33,566 nt of DNA from Ramlibacter sp. (lineage in GTDB: Bacteria > Pseudomonadota > Gammaproteobacteria > Burkholderiales > Burkholderiaceae_C), in contig JAJTCN010000038.1 in the NCBI GenBank assembly GCA_021323335.1, positions 1 through 33,566 of the forward strand, read 5' to 3'. The notes beneath the pieces are model-generated. The model made no database searches. It was not told the DNA's origin and saw only the letters and a program-made list of their open reading frames with translations. Position 1 is the first letter of the stretch. Every line of letters starts with the position of its first letter. A program made the position numbers and the translations under genes. Positions 15,725 through 25,161 of this stretch are shown here, in pieces.

Positions 15725-17332
15725 TCACTCCTGCTCGATGAGATACCGCGTCACCAGCGGCGGCTCTTCGCCCACATGGAAGGACAGGCGGCGATCGCGA
15801 AGCGCCACGTCGGCGCCGGTGATGCGGTCGAAGCGGCGCAGGTGCTCCGTCCACGACGGGTCGATGATCTGCTCGACGTAGCGCTCGGGGTGGTTCAGGT
15901 CGTGCAGCAGCTGCCAGTCCAGCGCCCCCTGCCGCAGCCGGCTGCGCCGGCTCTCCTGCATCAAGGCCAGGAATTCCGTCTCGCGCCGGGGGTCGATGCT
16001 GTATTCGATGCGCACCTGGATGCGGCCGGGCCGCGGCGGCTCGTCCATCTCCGGCACCTTGATCACGCGCGACGGCGTCAGGTCTTCCTCGGTGCCGCGG
16101 TCCAGCAGCTTGCGCTGCGCGATCCACATCGCCAGCACGCTGGTGGCCGCCGAGATCGCCAGCGCGGTGGAGACCGACGACCAGGTGGCGATCTGCCCCC
16201 ACAGCGCCGCGCCCAGCGCGGTCGATCCCATCAGCGCCATCTGGTAGATCGACATCCCGCGCGCCCGCACCCAGTCGGGCAGGGCCATCTGCGCGGCCAC
16301 GGTGAGCGAGTTCGCGACGGTGATCCAGGCGACGCCGACGAAGATCATCGCCGGCACCGCGATCCAGACGCTGGGCGCGTAAGCCACCACCAGGGCGCCG
16401 ACCGACTGCACCGCGGTACCCACCAGCACCCGCGGCAGCAGCGGCAGCCAGGCGCGGATGCGCGGCATCAGCAGGGCCGCGATGATCGCGCCCACGCCCA
16501 TCGAAGCCAGCAGCACGGTGAAGGTGCCCGCCTGCCCGCCGGGCATGGCGCGCGCCACCAGCGGCAGCAGCGCCAGCAGCGCGGTGGAATGCAGGAAGAA
16601 CAGCGCGATGCGCAGCAGCACCGAGCGCAGGCGGCTGGACTGCCAGACGTACTGGATGCCGACCCGCATGGCGTTGGCGAGCGGCTCGCGGCCCAGCGGG
16701 CTTTCCTTGTGCTCGCGCCGCCAGCGCATGATGGTCAGCCCGGCGACGATCGACAGCACCGCGTTCAGCACGAACACGTAGGCGCTGCCCACGCTGGCGA
16801 TCAGCGCGCCCGCCACCAGCGGGCCGATGATGCGCGAGGCATTCATCGCGATGCCGTTCAGGGCGAGCGCCTGCGGCAGCAGCGGCCGGCTGACTACCTC
16901 GGGAATGATGGCGGAGAACACCGGCCAGCGCATCGCCAGCCCGACGCCGTTGGCGAAGGTCAGCGCCAGCAGCAGCGGCGCGGTCATGGCGTCCAGCAGG
17001 ATGACGGCGCACAGGATGGTGGCCACGCCGGCCACCCAGAACTGCGTGGCCATGAAATAGCGGCGCCGGTCCACCGTGTCGGCCAGCGCGCCGCTCGGCA
17101 GCCCGAGCAGGAACACCGGCAGCGTGGAGGCGGTCTGCACCAGCGCCACCCACAGCGGGGACGGGGCCAGCGAGGTCATCAGCCATGCCGACGCCACGTC
17201 GCTCATCCACATCGAGGTGTTCGCCGCCAGCCAGGTGAACCAGAGCATGCGGAACACCGGCGCGCGCAGCGGCGCGAGCGCGCTTTCGCGGGCGCGCGGG
17301 GGAGGCGTTCCGGGGAGGGTGGAGTCCGGCAA
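15725..17332 (-). CDS. MFS transporter (EntS/MFS_3 type) with C-terminal soluble domain
   Basis: A 535-residue exporter-like protein. Residues about 25-415 contain the transmembrane helices, with the MFS loop motif GALADTVDRRR. The start PVFRMLWFTWLAANTSMWMSDVA is typical of the enterobactin-exporter-like MFS_3 group. The last ~110 residues (RIQVRIEYSIDPRRETEFLALM ... RYLIEQE) form a soluble tail that looks like a ferredoxin-like/ABM (monooxygenase-like) fold; such tails occur in this family. The start is a TTG 6 nt after the aspartyl-protease stop, so it seems translationally linked to yajQ and the protease. The substrate is unknown. Confidence 0.88.
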   Translation of the reverse strand: MPDSTLPGTPPPRARESALAPLRAPVFRMLWFTWLAANTSMWMSDVASAWLMTSLAPSPLWVALVQTASTLPVFLLGLPSGALADTVDRRRYFMATQFWVAGVATILCAVILLDAMTAPLLLALTFANGVGLAMRWPVFSAIIPEVVSRPLLPQALALNGIAMNASRIIGPLVAGALIASVGSAYVFVLNAVLSIVAGLTIMRWRREHKESPLGREPLANAMRVGIQYVWQSSRLRSVLLRIALFFLHSTALLALLPLVARAMPGGQAGTFTVLLASMGVGAIIAALLMPRIRAWLPLLPRVLVGTAVQSVGALVVAYAPSVWIAVPAMIFVGVAWITVANSLTVAAQMALPDWVRARGMSIYQMALMGSTALGAALWGQIATWSSVSTALAISAATSVLAMWIAQRKLLDRGTEEDLTPSRVIKVPEMDEPPRPGRIQVRIEYSIDPRRETEFLALMQESRRSRLRQGALDWQLLHDLNHPERYVEQIIDPSWTEHLRRFDRITGADVALRDRRLSFHVGEEPPLVTRYLIEQE

Positions 17333-17338
17333 GGGGAC

Positions 17339-17989
17339 CTAGTACCGCCGCTCCAGCACCAGCATGTCGTTCTCGCGCTTCATCTGGAAGCGGGTGAGGA
17401 AGCTGTTGCCCAGGAGGACGAAGGGCATGGAGGCGCCCAGCACCGCGGCGTCGACTTCGTGGACCTCGACGTCGCCGACCCGCACCGAGGCCAGCTTCAC
17501 GCGCCACATCGGGACGGTGCCGTTCGCGGTGCTGCCCGTGCCGGGCACGCCCTTGCGGTAGTCGATGCCCAGCCGCTCGGCGTCGCGCAGGCCGATGGCC
17601 ACCGACGTGGCGCCGGTGTCCACCATGAACTGCACCGCCCGCCCGTTGATGGCGCCCTGCGTCATGAAGTGGCCGCCGGAGCTGGCGGAGATGCTGATGC
17701 GGGTGCCGTTCGACCCGGCGCCGCCCCCACCCACGCTGGCCGGCGCGTCGCCCACCCGCAGGGTCTGGCGCTTGCCCCCGACCTCGACCACCGCCTGGTC
17801 GCCGAGGATAGCCAGGACTTTCACGCCCTTGAAGCTTTCGCCCGCCGCCAGGCTCCGGGGCGGCGCGCCCTCGACGATGAGCAGCGCCTTGCTGCCGAGC
17901 ATGCCCTGCAGCGTGACGGTCTGCGCGCCTGCCGCGCAGGCGGCCAGGGCCAGCAGGGCGGCGATGCGGCGCGGCAGGGCCCCGGGCAC
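17339..17989 (-). CDS. Retropepsin-like aspartyl protease, exported
   Basis: A 216-residue protein of the bacterial clan AA aspartic proteases (TIGR02281-like). An N-terminal hydrophobic stretch (about residues 8-22) indicates export or an anchor. The catalytic motif is FMVDTGATSVAI with D124. The second half (VLLGNSFLTRFQMKRENDMLVL) matches the family C-terminus (LLGMSFL). These proteins carry a single catalytic Asp per chain and would act as dimers. The start is a GTG placed 1 nt after the yajQ stop, with GGGAC shortly upstream. The substrate is unknown. Confidence 0.88.
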   Translation of the reverse strand: MPGALPRRIAALLALAACAAGAQTVTLQGMLGSKALLIVEGAPPRSLAAGESFKGVKVLAILGDQAVVEVGGKRQTLRVGDAPASVGGGGAGSNGTRISISASSGGHFMTQGAINGRAVQFMVDTGATSVAIGLRDAERLGIDYRKGVPGTGSTANGTVPMWRVKLASVRVGDVEVHEVDAAVLGASMPFVLLGNSFLTRFQMKRENDMLVLERRY

Positions 17990-17990
17990 G

Positions 17991-18476
17991 TCAGTCCCGG
18001 AAATTCGTGAAGGACAGCGGCAGGTCGGCCATGTCCTTGCGGACGGCGGCCATGGCGGCCTGCAGGTCGTCGCGCTTGGTGCCGGTGACCCGGACCACGT
18101 CGCCCTGGATGGCGGCCTGCACCTTGAGCTTGCTTTCCTTGATGAGCTTCTGGATCTTCTTGGCGTGCTCGCTCTCGATGCCGCTGCGCACCTTGATGAC
18201 CTGCTTGAGCTTGTCGCCGCCCATCTTCTGGACGTCGCCCTTGTCGAGGAAACGGACGTCCACGTTGCGCTTGGCCAGCTTGGCCACCAGGATGTCCATC
18301 ACCTGCTGCAGCTGGAAGTCGGCGTCGCCGGTGAGGGTGATCTCCTTGTCCTTGATCTCGATGGCCGCCGCCGTGCCCTTGAAGTCGAAGCGCGTGCCGA
18401 TCTCCTTGGCCGTGTTCTCGACGGCGTTCTTCACCTCCACCATGTTCGGGTCGCACACGGTATCGAATGACGGCAT
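17991..18476 (-). CDS. yajQ: YajQ family nucleotide-binding protein
   Basis: A 161-residue protein of the YajQ (DUF520) family, with two ferredoxin-like/RNA-binding-type halves. It begins [18 protein letters not shown] and includes [16 protein letters not shown] and the terminal [11 protein letters not shown], all characteristic. Homologues bind nucleotides, and a Xanthomonas member has been described as a cyclic-di-GMP effector; that role is not shown here. The start has an excellent Shine-Dalgarno sequence (AGGAGG). It leads a tightly spaced operon with the aspartyl protease and MFS transporter and is divergent from murB, with 52 nt between the start codons. Confidence 0.96.
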   Translation of the reverse strand: MPSFDTVCDPNMVEVKNAVENTAKEIGTRFDFKGTAAAIEIKDKEITLTGDADFQLQQVMDILVAKLAKRNVDVRFLDKGDVQKMGGDKLKQVIKVRSGIESEHAKKIQKLIKESKLKVQAAIQGDVVRVTGTKRDDLQAAMAAVRKDMADLPLSFTNFRD

Positions 18477-18528
18477 CTTGGGATTCCTCCTGCAACTGCT
18501 GAGTCTCTGCTTGGGACACAATTCTCCC

Positions 18529-19569
18529 ATGTTCGTCGAGTCCAACACACCGCTGCAGCCGCACAACACCTTCGGCATCGTCGCCAGGGCCCGCACCCTG
18601 GTGCGCGTGCACGGCCCGGAGGACGTCCATGCCGTGCTGGCGCATCAGGAACTGGGGCCCGAGCCCAAGTTCGTGCTGGGCGGGGGCAGCAACATCGTGC
18701 TGACCGGCGACGTCAAGCCGGTGGTCCTGAAGGTCGAGGTGCCCGGCAAGCGGATCCTGGAAGACGGCCCGAAGGCCACCATCGTCGAATTCGGCGCCGG
18801 GGAGAACTGGCACGAGGCGGTCACCTGGACCATCGACCAGGGCCTGGGCGGCCTGGAGAACCTGGCCCTGATCCCGGGCACCGTGGGCGCCAGCCCGGTG
18901 CAGAACATCGGCGCCTACGGCATCGAGCTGCAGGACCGGTTCGAGTCCCTGGACGCCATCGACCTGATGACGGGCCGCGAATTCACGCTGGACGCCGGCC
19001 AGTGCGCCTTCGGCTACCGCGATTCGGTGTTCAAGCATTCCCCGGCCCGGGACAGCGATTTCGGGCTGGCGGGCCGGGCGCTGATCCTGCGGGTGCGGAT
19101 GCGCCTGCCCAAGCCCTGGAAGCCGGTGCTGGGCTACCTGGACCTGCAGCGCAAGATGACCGAAACCGGCATCGCCAACCCCGACGCCCGCCAGATCTAC
19201 GACTGGGTGTGCGCCATCCGCGCGGCCAAGCTGCCGGATCCGCGGGTGATCGGCAATGCCGGCAGCTTCTTCAAGAACCCGACCGTGACGCCCGAGCAGT
19301 GCCAGGACATCATCGCCCGCGAGCCGAACATCGTGCACTACCCCATGCCGGACGGCACCATGAAGCTGGCCGCCGGCTGGCTGATCGATGCCTGCGGCTG
19401 GAAGGGCAAGTCCGTGGGGCAGGCCGGCGTCTACGAGAAGCAGGCGCTGGTGCTGGTCAATCGCGGCGGCGCCACCGGCGGCGAGGTGGTGACGCTGGCC
19501 CGGGCCATCCAGACCAGCGTGTACGAGCGCTTCGGCATCCGGCTGGAGCCGGAGCCGGTGGTGGTCTAG
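18529..19569 (+). CDS. murB: UDP-N-acetylenolpyruvoylglucosamine reductase MurB
   Basis: A 346-residue FAD enzyme that reduces UDP-GlcNAc-enolpyruvate to UDP-MurNAc in peptidoglycan synthesis. The FAD-binding motif [26 protein letters not shown], the type I signature FGYRDSVFK, and the proton-donor serine S246 in NAGSFFKNP are present; the C-terminal Glu-containing segment follows. Length fits type I (E. coli-like) MurB. ATG 18529 gives [16 protein letters not shown], the usual start. Its stop overlaps the stop of the opposing SPW-repeat gene by 4 nt. Confidence 0.96.
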   Translation: MFVESNTPLQPHNTFGIVARARTLVRVHGPEDVHAVLAHQELGPEPKFVLGGGSNIVLTGDVKPVVLKVEVPGKRILEDGPKATIVEFGAGENWHEAVTWTIDQGLGGLENLALIPGTVGASPVQNIGAYGIELQDRFESLDAIDLMTGREFTLDAGQCAFGYRDSVFKHSPARDSDFGLAGRALILRVRMRLPKPWKPVLGYLDLQRKMTETGIANPDARQIYDWVCAIRAAKLPDPRVIGNAGSFFKNPTVTPEQCQDIIAREPNIVHYPMPDGTMKLAAGWLIDACGWKGKSVGQAGVYEKQALVLVNRGGATGGEVVTLARAIQTSVYERFGIRLEPEPVVV

Positions 19570-19928
19570 CGAATCGGCTCTTCCCAGCTCGCGGCGAACT
19601 CGTCATCCGTCACCAGCACCCACAGCGCCAGCACCGTCACCAGCCCGCCGGTGACCAGCGCGTTCTGCAGCGCCGGCGTCACGGCATTGAAGCCGAACAG
19701 CACCGGCGCCAGCATCAGCCCGATGCCGAGCATGACGTCCAGCCACTCCTCCCACGCCTGGGGCACCTGCATCGCCTCGATGCTGGATGCGACCAGCAGC
19801 GCGCCGACGGCGGTGGTGACCGCGGCGGCCACCAGCATGGACTGGAAGCCCAGCACCCAGGGCGAGGCGACCAGCCAGGCGCCGAGCAAGGCATTCACCG
19901 GGTCCTGCCAGTGTTTCACCTGCTTCAT
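19566..19928 (-). CDS. SPW-repeat membrane protein
   Basis: A 120-residue membrane protein with about four hydrophobic segments and two copies of the SPW-type repeat: WQDPVNALLGAWLVASPWVLGF near the N-terminus and EEWLDVMLGIGLMLAPVLFGF in the second half, where the SPW triplet is degenerate (APV). Function is unknown for the family. The start has a near-perfect Shine-Dalgarno sequence (AAGGAGGT, 4 nt spacer), suggesting strong translation. It is monocistronic in appearance. Confidence 0.88.
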   Translation of the reverse strand: MKQVKHWQDPVNALLGAWLVASPWVLGFQSMLVAAAVTTAVGALLVASSIEAMQVPQAWEEWLDVMLGIGLMLAPVLFGFNAVTPALQNALVTGGLVTVLALWVLVTDDEFAASWEEPIR

Positions 19929-20068
19929 GCCGACCTCCTTGGCCGCGTGCGGCGGCTCGCCAGGAGATGGTATTCCGATGGCGCGCGGCGCGCCACTCCC
20001 GGCGCCACCTACGCCGGGCGAAGCAGCCGCCTGACACGCCCGCGGGCCGCCGCGGGCAAGATGGCCGG

Positions 20069-20698
20069 ATGCTCGAAAAACTGCCCGACATGCTGGGGCA
20101 CGCGCTGCGCGACGTGCGCGCGGGCCTGGACAAGCTCGTCTTCAACCGCTGCGGCATGCGCACCGGCCACGGCACCCTGGCCGTGGGCAGCCTGGCCTTC
20201 GCCGACCATGCGCCGATCCCGGCGCGCTACACGGCCGACGGCGACGGGCTGGCGCCGCCTCTGCACTGGAGCGGCGTGCCGGCCGGCGCGGCCAGCCTGG
20301 TGCTGCTGGTGGAAGATGCCGACGCGCCCACGCCGGAGCCGCTGGTGCACGCGATCGTGGTGGACTTGCCGGCGGCCGACGGCGCGTTCGGCGAAGGCGA
20401 GATGGACAACCCTCGGGAGGAGGGTGGCGAAGCGCACGAAGGCCGCAACTCATACCTGCAAAAAGGCTGGCTGCCGCCCGATCCGCCGCCGGGCCATGGG
20501 TCGCATCGCTATGCCTTCCAGCTGTTCGCGCTGGGGCCGGGCGAGGCCTTCAGCGGCACGCCCGGACGCTCCGAGGTGCTGGAGGCGGTGCAGGAACGCG
20601 GCATCGCCAGCGGCCTGCTGATCGGCACCTACGAACGACCGGATGGCAGCATCAAGCTGCCGGATCCCCGGGTGCAACTGGCGGCCGACCCGGACTAG
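20069..20698 (+). CDS. YbhB/YbcL family PEBP-like protein
   Basis: A 209-residue protein of the phosphatidylethanolamine-binding/Raf-kinase-inhibitor-like family. The ligand-pocket motifs are present: the VEDADAPTPEPLVHAIV segment (D-x-D-x-P with His) and GSHRYAFQLFAL. The first ~35 residues precede the PEBP core and have no clear signal peptide. ATG 20069 is chosen as the first start giving a reasonable N-terminus; the ribosome binding site is weak. Its 3' end overlaps the opposing reductase gene by 47 nt. The ligand is unknown. Confidence 0.86.
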   Translation: MLEKLPDMLGHALRDVRAGLDKLVFNRCGMRTGHGTLAVGSLAFADHAPIPARYTADGDGLAPPLHWSGVPAGAASLVLLVEDADAPTPEPLVHAIVVDLPAADGAFGEGEMDNPREEGGEAHEGRNSYLQKGWLPPDPPPGHGSHRYAFQLFALGPGEAFSGTPGRSEVLEAVQERGIASGLLIGTYERPDGSIKLPDPRVQLAADPD

Positions 20699-21251
20699 GG
20701 GGCCGGGGCACCTCGTACCGCAACTCCGCGAACCCCGTCCCCACCTGCCGCGCCGACACCAGCTTCAAGGGCGGCGAGGTGATCATCCGCGGAAGCAGGG
20801 GCTTTCCGGCCCCGAGCGTGACCGAACCGACCTGCACGATGATCTCGTCGAGCAGGCCCGCGTCGTGGAACTGGCCCACGAGCCCGCCGCCGCCGACCAG
20901 CCACACGTTCCTGCCTCCCGCGGCCTCCTGCATTGCCGCGTGCACCGGGCGAACGTCGCCACTCGCGAAGCGGATGTCGGCGCCGGGGATCGGGGGCAGT
21001 TCGCGCGAAGAGAACACCCACGTCGGCTGTTCGTACGGCCACTTGCCGCCATGCGGCGAGCCGGGCTTCACCACGTGGTCCAGCATCCACTGGTAGGTGG
21101 CCGACCCCATCGCCAGGGCGCCGACCCGCGCGAAGAACTGCGGATAGCTGGTGTCGGCGATGTCCCCGAGCGGGAACAGCCACTCGAGGGAGTCGTCTGG
21201 CGTGGCGATGAAGCCGTCCAGGCTGGAAGCGGTGTAGTACTGGGTGGTCAT
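20652..21251 (-). CDS. Dihydrofolate reductase/RibD C-terminal domain family protein
   Basis: A 199-residue NADPH-dependent reductase-like protein. It begins TTQYYTASSLDGFIA, followed by MGSATYQWML and WLVGGGGLVGQF, the hallmark glycine-rich nucleotide-binding segment of the RibD-C/DHFR-like family. The C-terminal ~20 residues are a Pro-rich extension. Its ATG overlaps the stop of the preceding small membrane protein (ATGA). The last 47 nt overlap the convergent PEBP gene. Members of this group are often annotated as deaminases/reductases without known substrate. Confidence 0.88.
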   Translation of the reverse strand: MTTQYYTASSLDGFIATPDDSLEWLFPLGDIADTSYPQFFARVGALAMGSATYQWMLDHVVKPGSPHGGKWPYEQPTWVFSSRELPPIPGADIRFASGDVRPVHAAMQEAAGGRNVWLVGGGGLVGQFHDAGLLDEIIVQVGSVTLGAGKPLLPRMITSPPLKLVSARQVGTGFAELRYEVPRPPSPGRPPVAPGDPAA

Positions 21252-21541
21252 GACGCCGTGCGCCAGGCCCAGGCCGCCAGGGCGGTGACCACGCTGGCCG
21301 CGAGCCAGCTGCCGATCCGCTTGACCAGGGCGGTGTCGACCTTGCGCGCATCGGCGGGCTGGCTGCGCGTGAAGCCGACGACGAAGGCGTGGGCCGGCAG
21401 GGCGACCAGCAGCAGCGTGCCGATGATCAGCTCGATGCCTCCCGTCGACGCCGCGCCACCGTACCTGGACCAGAGAACGGGCCACGCCAGGGCGGAAAAG
21501 ACGCCCGCAAGTGCCGCGGTGAGAGGGGTGGGCTGGATCAT
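21248..21541 (-). CDS. Small membrane protein of unknown function
   Basis: A 97-residue protein with three hydrophobic segments (about residues 7-24, 34-55 and 75-95). I do not recognise the family. The ATG at 21541 is taken as start; a GTG at 21574 with GAGGG upstream would add 11 residues and is a real alternative, because no Shine-Dalgarno sequence precedes the ATG. The stop overlaps the start of the reductase gene by 4 nt, so the two are probably co-translated. It follows the methyltransferase gene by 43 nt. Confidence 0.7.
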   Translation of the reverse strand: MIQPTPLTAALAGVFSALAWPVLWSRYGGAASTGGIELIIGTLLLVALPAHAFVVGFTRSQPADARKVDTALVKRIGSWLAASVVTALAAWAWRTAS

Positions 21542-21584
21542 GGGAGGACGGGATCGGGTGAGCGATGATGCCACCCCCACGCCC

Positions 21585-22046
21585 TCACAGCCACTTGGGG
21601 ACCTCGGCCTGGTAGGCGGCGAATTCGGCACCGAAGCGGCCGGACAACGCGCGTTCCTCCGGGAGGATCTGGAACCGGTCCATGTACAGCACGAACGCCG
21701 GCAGCATCAGCAGCGCCGGCCAGCTGGCGAGGTACGCCGCCCACGCGCACAGGTACAGCAGCAGGCTCAGGTACATGGGATTGCGCGTGCGGCCGAACAC
21801 GCCGCCGGTGACCAGCGTGCGCACCTTGTCGGGATGCATGGGGTCGAGCGTGGTCTTCGCGCGGCGGAAGGCAAGGATGCCTGCCAGCCCCAGCGCCGCG
21901 CCGGTGCAGGCGAAGGCCACGGCGACCGCGACACGGAGGGTGACAGGCAGGCTGAGAGGTCGCGCCAGGAAGGCCAGCCCCCACATGGCCAGCGCGGCGA
22001 GCAGCGCGACCCCGGGAGGGGGGATCTTCAGCTCGAGCTTGCGCAT
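21585..22046 (-). CDS. Isoprenylcysteine carboxyl methyltransferase-like membrane protein
   Basis: A 153-residue integral membrane methyltransferase of the ICMT/PEMT type. Hydrophobic helices are followed by the SAM-binding signature VTGGVFGRTRNPMYLSL and the C-terminal EERALSGRFGAEFAAYQAEV motif. Bacterial members have poorly known substrates (lipids or small molecules). GGGGAG eight nt upstream supports the ATG. The start lies 19 nt inside the end of the preceding SAM methyltransferase gene. Confidence 0.88.
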   Translation of the reverse strand: MRKLELKIPPPGVALLAALAMWGLAFLARPLSLPVTLRVAVAVAFACTGAALGLAGILAFRRAKTTLDPMHPDKVRTLVTGGVFGRTRNPMYLSLLLYLCAWAAYLASWPALLMLPAFVLYMDRFQILPEERALSGRFGAEFAAYQAEVPKWL

Positions 22047-22654
22047 GGCGGCGGGCTCCCCGGTTTGCGCGCGACCAGGGTGACGAAGATCTTTCGCGTG
22101 CCGCCCGGCGCCGGAAACTCCGCCTGCTCGACGTGCATCAGGTCCCAGCCGGCGAACCGCTCGCGCAACTGGTCGCTGCCGAAGAGGCAGTGGCCCTCGG
22201 GCGAGAACATGTCCATGAAGGTGGTGCCCTCGACGAGGACATTCACGATCGCCACGCCGCCGGGGCGGACGTGGGCCTGCAACTGCGAGAGTTGCGCCAG
22301 CGCCGTGGGACAGTCGAAGAACATCAGCAGCCCGATGCAGGCGACGGCATCGAAGTCGCCCGCGAGCTGGAAGGTGCGCAGGTCCGCGGCTTCCGCCCGC
22401 AGCCGGAGGCCTTCGCGCGACGCGAGCTCGCGCAGGTGGTCGATGGCGGTCTCGCTGGCGTCGAGCGCGAGCACGTCGCAGCCGCGCCGGGCGGCCTGCA
22501 CCGCCAGGTTGCCGAGACCGCAGCCGTAGTCCAGCACGGTTCCGTGGAGATGGGGCAGGGCCGCTGCTTCGAACGGATTCAGCGCGTAGTCACCGGCGGC
22601 CACCTGCCGCCGGAACTGTGCGTCGAAGAACGCGATGCTGTGGTTCCCGTCCAT
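22028..22654 (-). CDS. Class I SAM-dependent methyltransferase (TehB-like)
   Basis: A 208-residue soluble methyltransferase with a Rossmann fold. Motif I is VLDYGCGLGNLA, the acidic motif II is VLALDASETAI, and DFDAVACIGLLMFF and RPGGVAIVNVL correspond to motifs IV-VI. The general layout resembles TehB-type methyltransferases, but substrate residues cannot be assigned. ATG 22654 is used; the ribosome binding site is weak. It heads a four-gene minus-strand run ending with the RibD-like protein. Confidence 0.85.
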   Translation of the reverse strand: MDGNHSIAFFDAQFRRQVAAGDYALNPFEAAALPHLHGTVLDYGCGLGNLAVQAARRGCDVLALDASETAIDHLRELASREGLRLRAEAADLRTFQLAGDFDAVACIGLLMFFDCPTALAQLSQLQAHVRPGGVAIVNVLVEGTTFMDMFSPEGHCLFGSDQLRERFAGWDLMHVEQAEFPAPGGTRKIFVTLVARKPGSPPPCASSS

Positions 22655-22691
22655 GGCACGGCAGTGTAGCGGTGCGCATGCGGCGGTGGAC

Positions 22692-22773
22692 GGCGGGGTC
22701 GCGTTCGCGAACCCGCCCTACGGGGACGGTGTCACGCTCTCGCGTAGGGCGGGTTCGCGCCAGCGACCCCGCC
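22692..22773 (+). repeat. Imperfect palindrome, 31-nt arms, downstream of argG
   Basis: The arms 22692-22722 and 22743-22773 pair at 28 of 31 positions (GGCGGGGTCGC-N3-CGCGAACCC..., with CCCGCCCTACG at the loop end) around a 20-nt loop. It fills the space between the argG stop and the downstream methyltransferase start. It may act as a transcription terminator or mRNA-stabilising structure; it has no T-run. Confidence 0.88.
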
Positions 22774-22780
22774 AGGAACC

Positions 22781-24440
<1,660 letters not shown>

Positions 24441-24500
24441 GCAGGAGCTTCCGGGGAAAACCCTCGATTTTAGGCGCTCGCGCGACAGTGCCCCGGAAGC

Positions 24501-24528
24501 GAATCCGAAAGCGGTCCCGCTGCGTATC
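24501..24528 (+). promoter_or_regulatory. Candidate ECF-type autoregulatory promoter
   Basis: GAATCC (24501-24506) and CGTATC (24523-24528) are separated by 16 nt and end about 20 nt before the sigma factor ATG. The layout (AAT/AAC-type -35, CGT-type -10, 16-nt spacer) is that of ECF promoters, which commonly control their own genes. Recognised by eye. Confidence 0.45.
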
Positions 24529-24548
24529 TACGGGCAGAATACTTTCTC

Positions 24549-25151
24549 ATGACCATGGCGGATCCAGACCTTCCCCTCATCGCCCTGCTGGCCCGCGTCG
24601 GCGAGCGCCTGGCCGACCCCGGCCGGCAACGCGAGAGCGAGCGCGCGCTGCGCGAACTTTATGACGCCACCTCCACCAAGCTCTACGGCCTGGCCGTCAA
24701 GGTGACGGGCAACCGGCAGTGGGCCGAGGACGTGCTGCAGGAGGCCTTCCTGCACATCTGGCGCTCCGCCGGCGACTACCGCGCCACCCTCAGCCCGCCG
24801 ATGGCGTGGATGGGGATGATCGTGCGCAGCCGGGCGCTGGATTTCCTGCGCCGGCGCACCAGCGAGCGGGCCGACAGCGCCCAGGAGCTGGACGACGTGA
24901 TCAGCGACACGGTGGCGGGCGACTCGCCCAACCCGATGGACACCACGCAGGCCAGCCAGCAGGCCTGGGCGCTGCACGAATGCATGCGCAAGCTGGAGGA
25001 CCGCCAGCGCGAGGTGCTGAGCCTGGCCTACCTGCGCGACCTGAGCCACAGCGAGCTCGCCGAGCAGCTGAAGCTGCCGCTGGGCACGGTGAAGACCTGG
25101 ATCCGGCGCGGGCTGGACCAGTTGCGCGGCTGCATGGCGCGGTTCGCATGA
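24549..25151 (+). CDS. ECF-family RNA polymerase sigma factor
   Basis: A 200-residue sigma-70-type factor with region 2 (LYDATSTKLYGLAVKVTGNRQWAEDVLQEAFLHIWR) and region 4 (DRQREVLSLAYLRDLSHSELAEQLKLPLGTVKTWIRRG). The partner RskA-like anti-sigma factor follows 10 nt downstream, placing it in the SigK/RskA-type group. The ATG at 24549 is in good context with the candidate promoter; another ATG two codons later is possible. The inducing signal is unknown. Confidence 0.94.
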   Translation: MTMADPDLPLIALLARVGERLADPGRQRESERALRELYDATSTKLYGLAVKVTGNRQWAEDVLQEAFLHIWRSAGDYRATLSPPMAWMGMIVRSRALDFLRRRTSERADSAQELDDVISDTVAGDSPNPMDTTQASQQAWALHECMRKLEDRQREVLSLAYLRDLSHSELAEQLKLPLGTVKTWIRRGLDQLRGCMARFA

Positions 25152-25161
25152 GGGGAATGCG

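Noticed and set aside
19976..20068. Short GC palindromes (TGGCGCG-N3-CGCGCCA and CCCGCGG-N4-CCGCGGG) as regulatory sites
   Set aside because: Such short perfect palindromes are expected often in DNA this rich in G and C, and no other evidence supports them.
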